Below, piece by piece: positions 49,297 to 61,339 of a stretch of DNA of 64,000 nt (within the stretch, counting starts at the first letter, position 1; every line of letters begins with the position of its first letter). Both the position numbers and the translations under genes were made by a program. This stretch comes from Owenia fusiformis (lineage: Eukaryota > Annelida > Polychaeta > Sabellida > Oweniidae), in NCBI GenBank assembly GCA_903813345.2, contig CAIIXF020000008.1, positions 14,802,822-14,866,821 on the forward strand. Direction: 5' to 3'. The notes beneath the pieces are model-generated. The model saw only the letters and a list, made by a program, of their open reading frames with translations, ran no database searches and was not told the DNA's origin.

Positions 49297-51940
49297 TAAG
49301 GTAGAAACTAATATTGGTACAAATATGTTCATAAATAAGAAATTAAAAGGGTCTTCCAAGGGTATACGTATAACTTATCAATTTTAGACATCATATTTCA
49401 TGAATTTTTAATAGTTGAACATGATAAAAAGCTTAAATCTTCCTAAAATTTTGCTAAAATAAGTTTTATATTTTAGATTTATTCTAAAATGCTAAATATA
49501 TGAACACAGAGGGATAAATGTTAAAGCAATAGGGGTCAGTTATAGTCACACATAAAATCAGTCCCAGCTAAAATGTCATTTTTTCTTAAATTCACTAATT
49601 TTTTTCAAGACAATTATCAAAGGAATTAGTTTGATTCTTGCAGGATTAGTAGACCAGGTATTATGCCTTTTACATGGATTTTTTTAGCATCCATCATTGT
49701 CTAATAAAAAAGTTATGACACGAAAAGTAAAAAATGGGTCATAAATTTGCCCCCTGGGGTACATACTTTTTGCTTTGATTCAAATTTCTTAAGGGTAATC
49801 CGTATCATTCATACTTCAAATGTTTATTTTATACAATGTCCATGTATTTCACTTACAAAAACCATAAAATCAAAGTAATTTTAGGTTGAAGAATTTTTTC
49901 CCCCTGATAGGGGTGAATTTTGGGGGTAGGGGGACTAACATGGTATTTTAAGGGTTAAATAATCATATTTCAGCTTGCCAACATGGTTTTTTGGATTCAG
50001 CATAAAAAGTTACATAAGAAACACTTGTCAGAACACTTTTAACACTAAACGCCTACCACATTTTACAGAGAGACATTTTGCAGAAAAGCACCCGGTCTAT
50101 GAAAGGTGATTGATGCCTGAAGTCATACAAGGTGGTTGAAATATGTTTGTTATGTTAACTTCAACCTTTCAGTGTCTTAAAATTACCAAAATATATCAAT
50201 CATTATGTGGTTATTGCATGGTACCTTTGTTAATTTGAAAGAAAAAATAGCAAGTTACTTTCCATAAAGATGTATTTTATTTAATTGGCCAACCTCTAGA
50301 CAATTATGTTTATTCAAATACAAAGTGGAAATGCATAAACATGACAATTTGCTGTCTTGAAAACAGAATAAATATTCTTCTCCAACTTTCTTCAAAGGTG
50401 TTGATTGATCAAGGTCAAGATCAACACATCCAAAGCAAAGTACAAGTTTGAAGGTGTTGATGTATGAAATAACATTTAACATCTGCCATAGATTGTTTAT
50501 TCAACTTTTTACTAGCTGACTATAAAAGCCGGGATTTGATGAATCAGATTTCCACTATAATATATGGATATAGTAAATCTATCAGTCAGTCATACATGCT
50601 GCATTATGATTTTAACCAATTTTATTTTAACATATCAATTTTTTAATAATTTAAGAAGTCTAAAAGTAATTAGTGGTTCCCAAGAGTTTTTTCTCAACAT
50701 GGTGATCAGACTCCAAGAGTTCTTTGTATGATTGGTAGCTTTTCTAATTTTGCTATTTTTTAATGCTTTACTAAGAAAAACAAGATCTAATTACTATAGA
50801 TACCCGCTCCTACAAATATGTACTCATTAACTGCTCCAACTTGTCTCAGGGCCATATAAATGCAAGTGTAAATTGACAGAGAGTATTAAAGTATGCTAGA
50901 TTGATTTAAATGCCAGAAGCATTGATTGACCTATCCCTGTGATCCAGATCAAAGAAGTCATTATTAAAATGTCACAACTGTTAGAAGTGGTTAGAATCGT
51001 AAGACTAGTGAAGCGACATTCTCCATGCAATGTCATTACGAACCCAATATAGTTTATGATTCACTTGGCATCAAAGCCATTGGCGTCAATCTTAGAAGTA
51101 GGCCTTGCTTAATTCACAAGGGGATTAGGCCTAAATTGAATGGGACTTTCCGTTTGACAAATGGAAATTAAAAATTCAAACAAGGCCTTAGGTTCCACTT
51201 CAATTACCATAAAGTTCAATACCAGACTGCAAGGATGTGCAATGCAGTCTACAGCCTATTACCCAACAAGTAAACCAGATTTCTCAAGTTCATTGAAAAT
51301 ACTAAAATAAATAAAAAAGTGTTTGCCATTGGCAATGAGTCTTAAGTGCTCTTCTTCAATTTCTGGCTTCTAATTTCAAATATATGACCCTAATGTTTTT
51401 GAAAAGGGTCTGCACTTCATCCCTGGATTTCAACATCTGGCCCCGTTGAGTACATGGTCAGCATGTTGCAGAACCACCTGGGGAATGAGTTCATGTAATA
51501 CAACTAAAAAGAATGTACTTTACAGTGCAATTAAGCAACAAGATGAATGGATTTTGCCTTAAAAAAAGTCTTAAAAATCCTTTACACATGCTAAACCATT
51601 ATTTTGACGGAAATTTGGAAATAATTACATTGTTCGCTATAATGATTGACGTATTATTAGCTGAAGCCCTCATCTCAGTCTCAGTGGAATAATAAATAGT
51701 TTGGGCATTGGTATAGAACATGGAGATAATACAATTTATAAGAAAAATGTCATCCGGTAAAGATTATCCCCTGGGTTAGTTAACTGTCATACGACATGTA
51801 CGTAAGTCTCATGATAAAGCACAAAGGTTAATATTCGACGTTAGAATATATATATAAATTCTTTTATTGACTCTTATATATGTCAGTCTCTCCGACACAT
51901 GGGTCACTATACAGTTATTTACATGTGTTTTATATATGTA

Positions 51941-52582
51941 CAGGGTGTCCCGAAAGTATGGGGGCCCCCTAGGCAGACATATTCCAGTGTCCTCATAGTA
52001 TGTATCATATATCATTTTAAAGATTATCCAAAGTTACATTAATTTGCCAAGTACTATGGTTTAACTCCCAAATGGGAAAAAGTTACAGTCATTTTAAAAG
52101 TTAGTGTTTTGTCAAAATAAAGTTCAATTTTACACCACACTACTAGTGTATGAGACCCCCCTTGGCTATGTTAACAGCAGCAATTATTTTCAAATATGAC
52201 CTTAAAAGCCCTTCAAAAAGGGATGTGGAATTTCATAACCCTCTTAAAACCTGTTAAGGCACTTTAGAAGAGTTTCCTTAGAGTTTCAACCCTCACCATT
52301 CTCTTTTTCCAACTCAATATCCATCTGACCTGAAAAGAATTGCTGCTGTTAAGATGGCCTGGGAGGACACATCAACTAGTGATTTGGTGTAAAATTGAAC
52401 TTAATTTTGACCAAACACTAAATTTTGAAATGCCTGTAATTTTTTAACATTTGAGCGTTGAACCATGATACTTGGCGAATCAATGTAACTTTGGATAAGC
52501 TTTAAAATGATATATGACACATACTATGACAACACTGGTATATGTCTGCCTAGGGGGGGCCCCATACTTTCGGGACACCCTG
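51941..52582. mobile_element. Mariner-type MITE, copy B
   Basis: 642 bp, TA-flanked, same CAGGGTGTCCCGAAAGTATG termini and body as copy A at 4421-5041, with a short extra internal stretch. Confidence 0.85.
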
Positions 52583-53925
52583 TATATATGTGCCAAATAA
52601 GCTTAATAGATATACTAAATTAGCTTATTGGTGTAATCTAAGAAAAAATATGGAGAAAATAACCATTTAATACACGAGTAAGTATAAAGAGTCTTTAGCT
52701 AAGTTATAAATAATTATATATCGTCAAAGCCCATGTATCTGAGGATCCTTGCAATAATCCCATGGTGAAGCACAAAGGGTGACATAGCACAAATGAAATC
52801 CATGAATAATCTTTCTGTGGAATTCTGTATCTTAGAACCTGATAGCCAATGTTTCTACATATATCCAAGCTTATTAGTGTTACTGTCACAAATGGCTGAA
52901 TGAATGGAGGTGGTGTGAATAATAGCTGAACTGTTTTGTAAAATATACCTGTATCATATTTAAATAAATAAGTTAAGAAAGATGTGTTTGCTTCAAAATG
53001 GACATCTTTCTGATTTATACTGTGAGTAGTAGTACATCATGTCCTATTTATCATATCCCAGTATTCTCACAAAGGGCATTCTATCAAATATCATCAAAGC
53101 GGGTGATATCGACCACCCCTTCAGTTTCCTTTGTCTGTTACATGAATTCACTCCCTGTGGCCGCTATCAGGCCTGCCAGTCTGGCTTTTGTATATCAACC
53201 TTGAACAAACATGGATCTCACTAAGAAAACTAAGGTGGTCAATATTATTCACCAGGCTTGTAGCCAGCTTTGGACAAAGATGGAGGGTTTTTAAAATCCA
53301 GGGGGGTTCACTTTTGACATATTTGGCTCAAAAATGGCCAAAATCACTTAAAAAGTGCTCAGAATGGTGAAAACTGGATGATTATGAAAGAATTCTTGAC
53401 CAGACTACGGGCCTGCCCACCTGGGTGATATTGGAAGAAGATCCAAGCTCGAAGTACTGTATAAGTGGTTATTTTGCCTAATCATTTAATTTGCCTAGTT
53501 GCCTAATTTTTGCCAGGTTCGAAAAATTAGATGTAGGAAATATTATCTTCATACTGTTATCCAATGGGAAGTTTCTCGTCATTAGAAAAATTAAAATTAG
53601 GAAAATGATAAAATTTGATCATTTGGCAAATGAACCACTCGGATTAACTTCCACTTATACAGTATATCTAGGTACATGTATTGGTTGCTTTATCACCTCC
53701 TGTCTCATCATATGGGATTATAATCCCCGTTAATAATAATCTACAAGTAATAGACTTGATTTAGGACTTATAGTAGAACATCATGAATTCAATTATCTTT
53801 TATGTCATTTTGTATGCATGCCAAATAGGAAATACATTTTTTGTTTTATGCTGAGTGTTTCTATAGTACCTTATTACTGGAGTTTACCAGCTCAACAACC
53901 TGGTCCTAATTGATCGAAGAAATAG

Positions 53926-54518
53926 AGGTTATTTAATGGGAGGGATGGAATATGGATTTTATTCCGAGGGAAAATATGATATTGGCCAAGGAAAATATCA
54001 TATTGACCGAGGGCGATAGTCCGAGTGTCAATATGATATTTTCTGAGGCCAATATCATATTTTCTCAAGGAATAAATCCATATTCCATCACGACCATCAA
54101 TAACCTATTTATTTCATAATATATTTTTTTCAATTTTTGTATGTCATCATCCAATGATTGTGACATAAAATTATACAATTTATCATATAAATATAATATT
54201 GTTGCATACCTAGACATATTTGTCACAGTAATAGACCTTTGTCACAGTAATAGACGTAAACTAGATGATAATAATTTCAATTTTCCAAACGATTTTTTTA
54301 CTTCCTGTAGAGATGTGCTAGACGAAAAGCGTAAAACTCAAGAGAAATTACCGGGAATATTTCTGATACCGGATCTGATACGGGATTTTTGCTGATACGG
54401 GATCCAATACGGGATCTGATACGGGATTTTGGCTGATACGGAATCTGATACGAGATTTTTCAAATAACACTTTTATTCCCTGTTATTTTCCCAGGGAAAA
54501 CATGTTATTATGGAATAA
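53926..54518. repeat. Compound hairpin repeat, copy 2
   Basis: A palindrome with AATATGATATTGGCCAAGG arms and tip GAGGGCGATAGTCCGAG, then a segment bounded by TTATTTCATAATA and TATTATGGAATAA that contains repeated GATACGGGATCTGATACGGG units. A smaller related hairpin follows at about 54530-54655. Confidence 0.7.
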
Positions 54519-54889
54519 TGCATATTATTCCATAGTACTGGGAGGTTTTGGATATGGGGTTTATCCAGAGGGATATACATGTATGCATATCTACCTGAGG
54601 GATTATAGGGATCTCAGGAGGGATAAACCACATATCCAAACTGACTGTAATAACTGCTTTATTCTATACCCATTGGAGTTTTAAAATAAAATAAAAATAA
54701 AAATTCAAGATTTTTTCTAATTTTTTCCCCAATTTGTTTTACATTTTTTCTTTTCAAAGCGGAAAGATATGCCCTGGAGCGGAATATATGGTGAGAGATA
54801 TGGAGGTTCTGGATATGAAAACCTCAAAATCAGGACATGTGATATATCTTACCAACTTATCTTCCTAAAACTCTATTTGACATAGGATA

Positions 54890-55231
54890 AATAGAGATTA
54901 TCCTATATGAAGTTCAGAATATCGGGATTATCCTGAGGCCAATATAATATATCTGCCCGAGGGCCGTAGGTATCACATAGCAATCTTGGTCATCTGGTTC
55001 ACATTGTTCAATTGGCCACAGGTCAGAAAATTTCCAACCAATCGTAAAATTATTTTAGAATATTCATGTCCAGTTTTGTTTTTCTGGCCGTGACCAGTTT
55101 TTCCTGTTCTGTCAGATACTCATCCAAATTAATTTTCTCTAATCTTTGATTTAAAATAGGGAAATGTATGCTCCTTCCCTTCTTTAAACCATCAAACAGA
55201 TCGCGGTTGTCTGTGTTTTTCTCCCATTATC
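54890..55231. repeat. Relative of the 6711/7238 hairpin repeats
   Basis: Shares ATAGAGATTATCCTATATGA, GCCAATATAATATATCTGCC and the downstream ATCAAACAGATCGCG region with the units in the last neurexin intron, but lacks the second hairpin arm. Confidence 0.7.
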
Positions 55232-55273
55232 CGAACGTTACAAAAATTAATCAATATGCGAATGGCGATTATA

Positions 55274-55533
55274 GCGTGGGAGGGAAAGAATATGAATTTT
55301 ATTCCATGGGAAAATATGATATTGGCCAAAAAAAATATGATATTGACCGAGGACGACAGCCCGGGTGTTTTCAGAAGCCAATATCATAATTTCTCGATGG
55401 AAAATTCATATTCCATCACAACCACCAATAATCTACAGGATTTTGGACTGATGCAGGATCTGATACAGGATTTTTTGAATATCAATTCTATTCCCTGTTT
55501 ATTTCCCATGGAAAACATGTTATTATGGAATAA
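55274..55533. repeat. Compound hairpin repeat, copy 3 (shorter)
   Basis: Same arrangement as 53926-54518: AAAATATGATATTGGCC arms, tip GAGGACGACAGCCCGGG, end TATTATGGAATAA. Confidence 0.65.
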
Positions 55534-56299
55534 TTATTGTTATTCATAAAGTACCATATCAAAATAATAGAAATGGTATTTTATCTATAGAAAATATCTT
55601 CTGATTTACTCATATGATTTTTATCTACAAATTGATATTGATATTTATACTCTTTCGCAACACCCTCTCATGCAGATATGATATCTAGTCATGGATAAAA
55701 ATCATATCATTCAGAAATAATAAGTTATACATGTAGTTATTTATAACATTATTTGAATAAATAGCGTATTGAAACAGATATAATGATCCAATCATACTGA
55801 CATCATACAATTATCAATTGTGTCATACAATTAACAATTATGTCATTTCAAACTCTCGTCTTCTTACCAACATCAGTACAGTTTAAGCAAAATTTTACAG
55901 ATATTTTGTTTGATTAATTTTGTTCAAAATTATTGATTTTCTTGGAGCTAAAAACAGGATTTTCATGATTATCTCTATATCTACAAGACATCATATTATA
56001 TCATAATATATTACATGACGTGATTATTTCTCTTATTCCCAAGTTACTAATACCTTATTACTAAACTAATTACTTATTTACAAAATAGGAAAATACATGT
56101 AAATATTCTCAAAAATGTTTTCTGATAATTAATCTTCACAGAAGCCCTAAGTGATCTTTAGCTCACTTAATCTCAAGATTTGAAATCTTTCTGTTATGAT
56201 TTCTTAGTCTGTGTGTCAGAAATCAGAAGAAAATGGTTTAGGTCTCGTTGGGGTATGTGTGATAGACTGTTCTATGTGATTGTATGGGTGCCAGAGATC

Positions 56300-58097
56300 G
56301 GGACAATTCCACAGATAAATGCTGTAATGTAATCCAATGTGAAAATATTGAAATATTTGGATTGATTATGAAAAAACGAGGATTTTCGGTACATAACCCC
56401 ATACACCACAGGATAGCTCCATATGTCCCCTTTCAAATCAAAACAAAAATTGCATAGAACACCCATTGAGAAAAAAAGATATGACTGCTTTTTCCGCCAT
56501 CTATCCGAATTTTAAACAATTTTCAATAGATTTCAAACTCAAGACCACCGTCACAAAAAGTCAAATATTTGAAGTGAACTGAATCATTTCGCCATACTTT
56601 TTGTAAAATTATATACACACGAGATAAACAAAATAAAATATAAAATCTGTACATTTTCACTGGTGATTGCACTGATAAATATTGATTTCAATCAACCATC
56701 ATCCCGATTTTAAATTTAGATTTTTTGTCTTCTACCTTTTCACTAGCGCCATCTGTGGAGTTATCCCTAATAGTGCCATGGTTCGATGATTTTTGGTGAA
56801 AAATGATATTTTTATGAAAGAATGAAGAGTTTCAAGATTGTTTGTGCAGTTTAAGAATGATACATAGACAATTGGGCATTTTATGGGTACTTAACTAACC
56901 TTGGGGTGGTTCGAATTTAGGCCAAAAGTTTTTTCTTGAGAGTTCAACATTTCTTCATTTAAATGGTTACATTAACTCGGATCTATAAAATTGAGCTTCC
57001 AAAGAGTCGAGCAAACTTATTTATATTGATCAAAGTGTTTTATTGGCAAAAATCACTGGACCATGACACATTAATTTGGCCAATTTTCGGGCAAAATTAG
57101 CCAAAAGCTGACTAAATTAGTCAGTTTTCACTGGTTTTCTATTCTTTAACTTCTTCTTATATCAAAATTATAGATTAATTTTGGCTAATTAGATACCATT
57201 CGTGGAATTATTTCCAATTGTAGCCTTAAAAAATCAAATCCAGCCATTTATTTCGTTCAAATATGTTGACATCTCTCGGAAAAATTAGGCTGAGAAATTC
57301 TGACATCTAAAAATGTTACAATACATCCTTTACCAAGCAAAATATGGCAAAAAATATTCAATATTTTATATGACAGTTCGGAGGCCTACAAACAATGACA
57401 TTTCAGGCAACTTTCCGATGGTTAATGCCAAACAGTGCCTAATAATCGTCAAAACCCGTAATTTTGAAGTCAAAAAAAGAAAAATGCTGATTCAGCATTA
57501 TTTTTTAGTTTCTCCCGATCAGATCCTTATGGGCCATCGTCCAATAAACATTTCACGTCACATATCGCTTATTCTGAGAGGTTTCGAGCCAAATAATAGC
57601 AGTTTTAGTAATTTCTTATGTTGCTAATAGGGACAATTCCACAGATAAATGCTGTAATGTAATCCAATGTGAAAATATTGAAATATTTGGATTGATTATG
57701 AAAAAACGAGGATTTTCGGTACATAACCCCATACACCACAGGATAGCTCCATATGTCCCCTTTCAAATCAAAACAAAAATTGCATAGAACACCCATTGAG
57801 AAAAAAAGATATGACTGCTTTTTCCGCCATCTATCCGAATTTTAAACAATTTTCAATAGATTTCAAACTCAAGACCACCGTCACAAAAAGTCAAATATTT
57901 GAAGTGAACCGAATCATTTCGCCATACTTTTTGTAAAATTATAAACACACGAGATAAACAAAATAAAATATAAAATCTGTACATTTTCACTGGTGATTGC
58001 ACTGATAAATATTGATTTCAATCAACCATCATCCCGATTTTAAATTTAGATTTTTTGTCTTCTACCTTTTCACTAGCGCCATCTGTGGAGTTATCCC
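56300..58097. mobile_element. 1.8-kb element with 468-bp direct terminal repeats
   Basis: Direct repeats at 56300-56767 and 57630-58097 are the same length and differ at only about two sites by eye. Each begins GGGACAATTCC and ends GGAGTTATCCC, so each has short inverted ends. The middle (56768-57629) has no convincing coding frame. ATC flanks both outer ends (56297-56299, 58098-58100). It resembles a non-autonomous LTR element in layout but lacks TG...CA ends. Confidence 0.7.
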
Positions 58098-59733
58098 ATC
58101 TGCACTTATTAACTAACTGGAACAAGCGTTTATATCTCTAATGATGATGAAGCACTTAAGATTACATCAAACATTGCTATTCTGGAATCCTTTTCTATCT
58201 TTTTGATGCTTAATCCTTTCAACTGAATGGTAATATTTCCCATATTTCAACATCTAAGGTGGTAAATGTCATTTGAAATCCCTTCACCCATTTAAGATTA
58301 ATTTTTGTTACTTAGCAACAATGAATAATAAAAATTGTTTTCGTGGCGATGATGAAGTAAAATACAAATAGATCCAATTATATGTGGAACAGAAATGTAG
58401 GACTTATTTTGTCAATTAAGCATGAAGATTTGTTGGTTTTCAGCCATGTGAATCAGGATTGGATTTCAGTGAAATTAATAGAAAAATTGATATCAATTTG
58501 TCTTTAGAAAATTGTTATAACATTTACTAACTGCAATGTTGAGCGCTTATACTTGATTTGATGGCTTTGTAATTCCATTTGTGGGTAGTAAAGATCGGTA
58601 ATAAAAAGAGAACTGTCTAGGAGTTAATATGATGGACCCAAATAAGTAGTTTGGCTATCAGATGGACATCAAAATATGAGAGCATATATATCACTGTTTT
58701 TTACCATGTTGTTCAAGATTTTCCTTATTAAACAGAAAATACAAGGGCAACATTTGAAGAAAATAAGCACATAACTGCTCTAAAAGCTAAATAATATCAA
58801 ACAGCAGAACAAACATGTATTTAACCAACTCTGAGTTTTGAAAATAGAGAAATGAGATTCCTAATACTATCAATCAATTGTAGATTCATTATTTAGAAAA
58901 CAACAGGATTTGACATTTCAAATCCAGAGAGAAATGAGTGAAAAATGATATTAAACAATCTTGTCTTTGCAATTTCTATCTGGCTGGAGCAGGGAGATGT
59001 TATTAATTTATGCAAATCTTGTGAATCATATCTGTAGCATTCCCTGGTCAAACTACAGTATATTCCTATACATCATTCACCTGAGCAACTGTCAGGTGTT
59101 AACGAGTTCCTTATGCATAATTAGAGGTATCTATTACAGGTGAAATAGCAACTACTCATCTTCTAATATACCAGAGATTAATTGCAACTTAGCTGGATTC
59201 TAGGAATATTTTCTGGTATAATTTTGTGGAGGTGATTTCTCACTTTCATTCAGTGTAGCCTAACATTGATTGATTTGAGTCAATATAACCAGTTTTTAGT
59301 TACTGAATCAAACATTTTCTAGGTTTAAGGATGTGATGTGTTATGGTTCTGGCTCTCTGCTAACTGTGCCATATGATTGTGGCTTCAAACCCTATACTTG
59401 TATTTGTTTCTGAATGAAATTTTGGTCCAATGTCACAAGTCATTAAAGCAAGAAATGTAAGCCAGTGACTGAACACAATGAGCAAGATGGCGAGCAACAA
59501 CTGAGTGCTGAACCACCATAGAACATTACCTAGTCATTATATGCGAATCTAGTCAGAAGATGACCTTAGCCACATTTTGGGACAGAGAGTTTACCACTGC
59601 AACTGCCCTCAGAGAGATGATGATAAACAGGCTGTCATTATCAATAATATTAGACTTGTCTTTCATATATCATCAGATTCTACCAAAATTAAAAAGATAC
59701 TCCAGAGAACCATCGGTCAGCTTATATAGCATA

Positions 59734-59919
59734 CAGTAAAACCTGTAAAGTAAAACACCTCTAGAAATGGAAAACCAGTGGAACACTTTCAGTGGAACAC
59801 TTTTCAGGGTCCAAAGACCAACTGAGATAATGTTAAATGAACCTCTATAATTGGAACACCTCCCAAGTGGAACACCTTTTAGATGTACCAAAGGTGTTCC
59901 ACAAAGACAGGTTTTACTG
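59734..59919. mobile_element. Pogo-like MITE
   Basis: Ends CAGTAAAACCTGTAAAG and AAGACAGGTTTTACTG; TA on the left flank only. Internal GGAACACCT repeats as in 3448-3634. Confidence 0.65.
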
Positions 59920-61257
59920 TCTCACCAATAAAGCCCTCTTCTTATTTTGTTATAGCCCAAAAAATATATTTAGTCCTTCATTTGACTTGTCCTTCATTGA
60001 GTCTCTGGACTCCTTTCCTCTTTCATCTCCATCAGCTCCTTTTGGTGGTGAGGTATGAATTGGAAGTGGTCTTACGTGGGGTTGAACTAAGACTAGCCCT
60101 TCATACTATTGTTGCTAGACATGAATTCCTCATTTTTTAATGAATAGCACTTATAGGAAAGCCCTGTATGGAATAGAGATATGGGGATGATATTCCTTTA
60201 TGGAATTATAGATATCAAAATATTCATGATATTGACAATTCAAACGATAACCACTTTGAAGCTGCACATATTTCATGTTTGATCAATGTACAAGGAAATA
60301 TTTCACATGGTAAGGGTTCTTTTGTTTCTGTTAAAAGTCTCTCAAGTTAGACAATAAAGAACACTTAACAAAACAAAACATTTATAGATTTTCAGCTCAA
60401 ATGTCTCTTGGATGGGACAGAGGAATCAATGATGCTTTTACAAGAAGACATGATAAACATGATCAATTAATCATTGACTAATAGGAATGAACTGGAGTAA
60501 TTTTTCGAAGCAGAAGTTTGATTAGTTCATTTTGGTGGGGTCGTGTGATGCCAAAATTAAGTCAATTAAATCCCATTTTCTCCTGAAGGAAAATTTTCTC
60601 AGCCAGTTGTAAGTCCTAATGCATTTGATTTAGTCTCAGCTATCTTATGACGTATAGGTACAACTCAATTTTCACCAGTCATCATTTTTTCCATGCTATT
60701 TTTCTATTTGCATGTTTTTATAGATGAATACCTCTTTAAGCCAATACATGATTTAATTTCCTGTCGAACTATCCCAATTTAGTCTATAACAAGATTATAT
60801 AAGAACTGTAGCCATATCAGAAATGCATATTCTTCCTCCCACATAAAAAGAACTGTTCACTCTGGTCGAGAGTATTTTGATGAAGCATTGTGTAAGGCAA
60901 GCAATTCACGCCTTGTATTCAAGGTGGTATTCCTCAAGAATTACTTTCACAGAAAATTTTTGTAAGAACATTATTATTAGCTTCATTGACATTTTGAATT
61001 TGACATATTTTGATTTTGAAACGTTAGAGAATTGTTGTTTTTGTATTGTATTTTTGATGCTTTGTGAATGGTGGTAATAGATGTTTGGACCTATTTTTAT
61101 TAATCATTAATATTTCATTCATTAAGATTCAGTATTATACATTATTTCATAATGTGAAACATAGTTCAATGACAACAAAATTGCATTTTTGACTATCCCA
61201 GCTAATAAGGCTTACCAAGGTATAATAAAAAAGACAGAAAAAGTGGTATTATCTTAC

Positions 61258-61339
61258 CTCTAACTCTACCTGCGACTGAGACTCCAAAAAGATGCAACAA
61301 CCAATTAAGGTAAATAAAATCCAGTATTCCAAGATCCAT
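61258..61339 (-). CDS. Candidate alternative first coding exon (signal peptide) of neurexin
   Basis: An ATG at 61339-61337 opens 27 codons plus one base. An in-frame TAA lies eight codons upstream (AAATTAACTG just before the start region). The peptide begins MDLGILDFIYLNWLLHLFGV, a hydrophobic stretch, followed by Ser-Val-Ala then Gly-Arg-Val-Arg, which fits a signal peptide cleaved after Ala (small residues at -3 and -1). The donor AGAG/GTAAGA is strong. The leftover G joins the AG of the LNS2 exon at 35323 as Glu, giving ...Gly-Arg-Val-Arg-Glu-Lys-Val-Pro-Ser. The product would be a neurexin lacking LNS1 and EGF1. It could instead be a chance ORF; no promoter motif is evident upstream. Confidence 0.5.

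Larger units (their letters stand above)
41464..50063. mobile_element. Giant foldback element split by a LINE
   Basis: The outer termini are AAATGTGGTAGGCGTTTAGT and its complement. The left arm (41464-about 43455) pairs, imperfectly, with a right arm made of about 44700-45842 and 49297-50063. The break in the right arm is filled by the LINE. The left arm has a private insertion of about 480 bp starting CAGGGTGTCCAAAAAACAGG at 42387. The unpaired centre is about 43456-44699. Without the LINE the element is about 5.1 kb. No target duplication was identified. Confidence 0.75.
35324..61257 (-). other. Giant neurexin intron 5' of LNS2 (up to the alternative first exon)
   Basis: Nearly 26 kb without a recognised neurexin exon. 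Transposable elements are listed separately. Plain AT-rich stretches without a recognised feature are 35870-38250, 38490-39320, 40184-41463, 50064-51938, 52585-53925, 55540-56295, 58101-59730 and 59925-61257. Fragments at 36590-36750 and 53252-53420 belong to one dispersed repeat (shared ACTTAAAAAGTGCTCAGAAT). Confidence 0.75.

Noticed and set aside
56272-57796. Repeated 63-64-codon minus-strand ORFs
   Set aside because: They arise from the 468-bp direct repeats and have no recognisable similarity.
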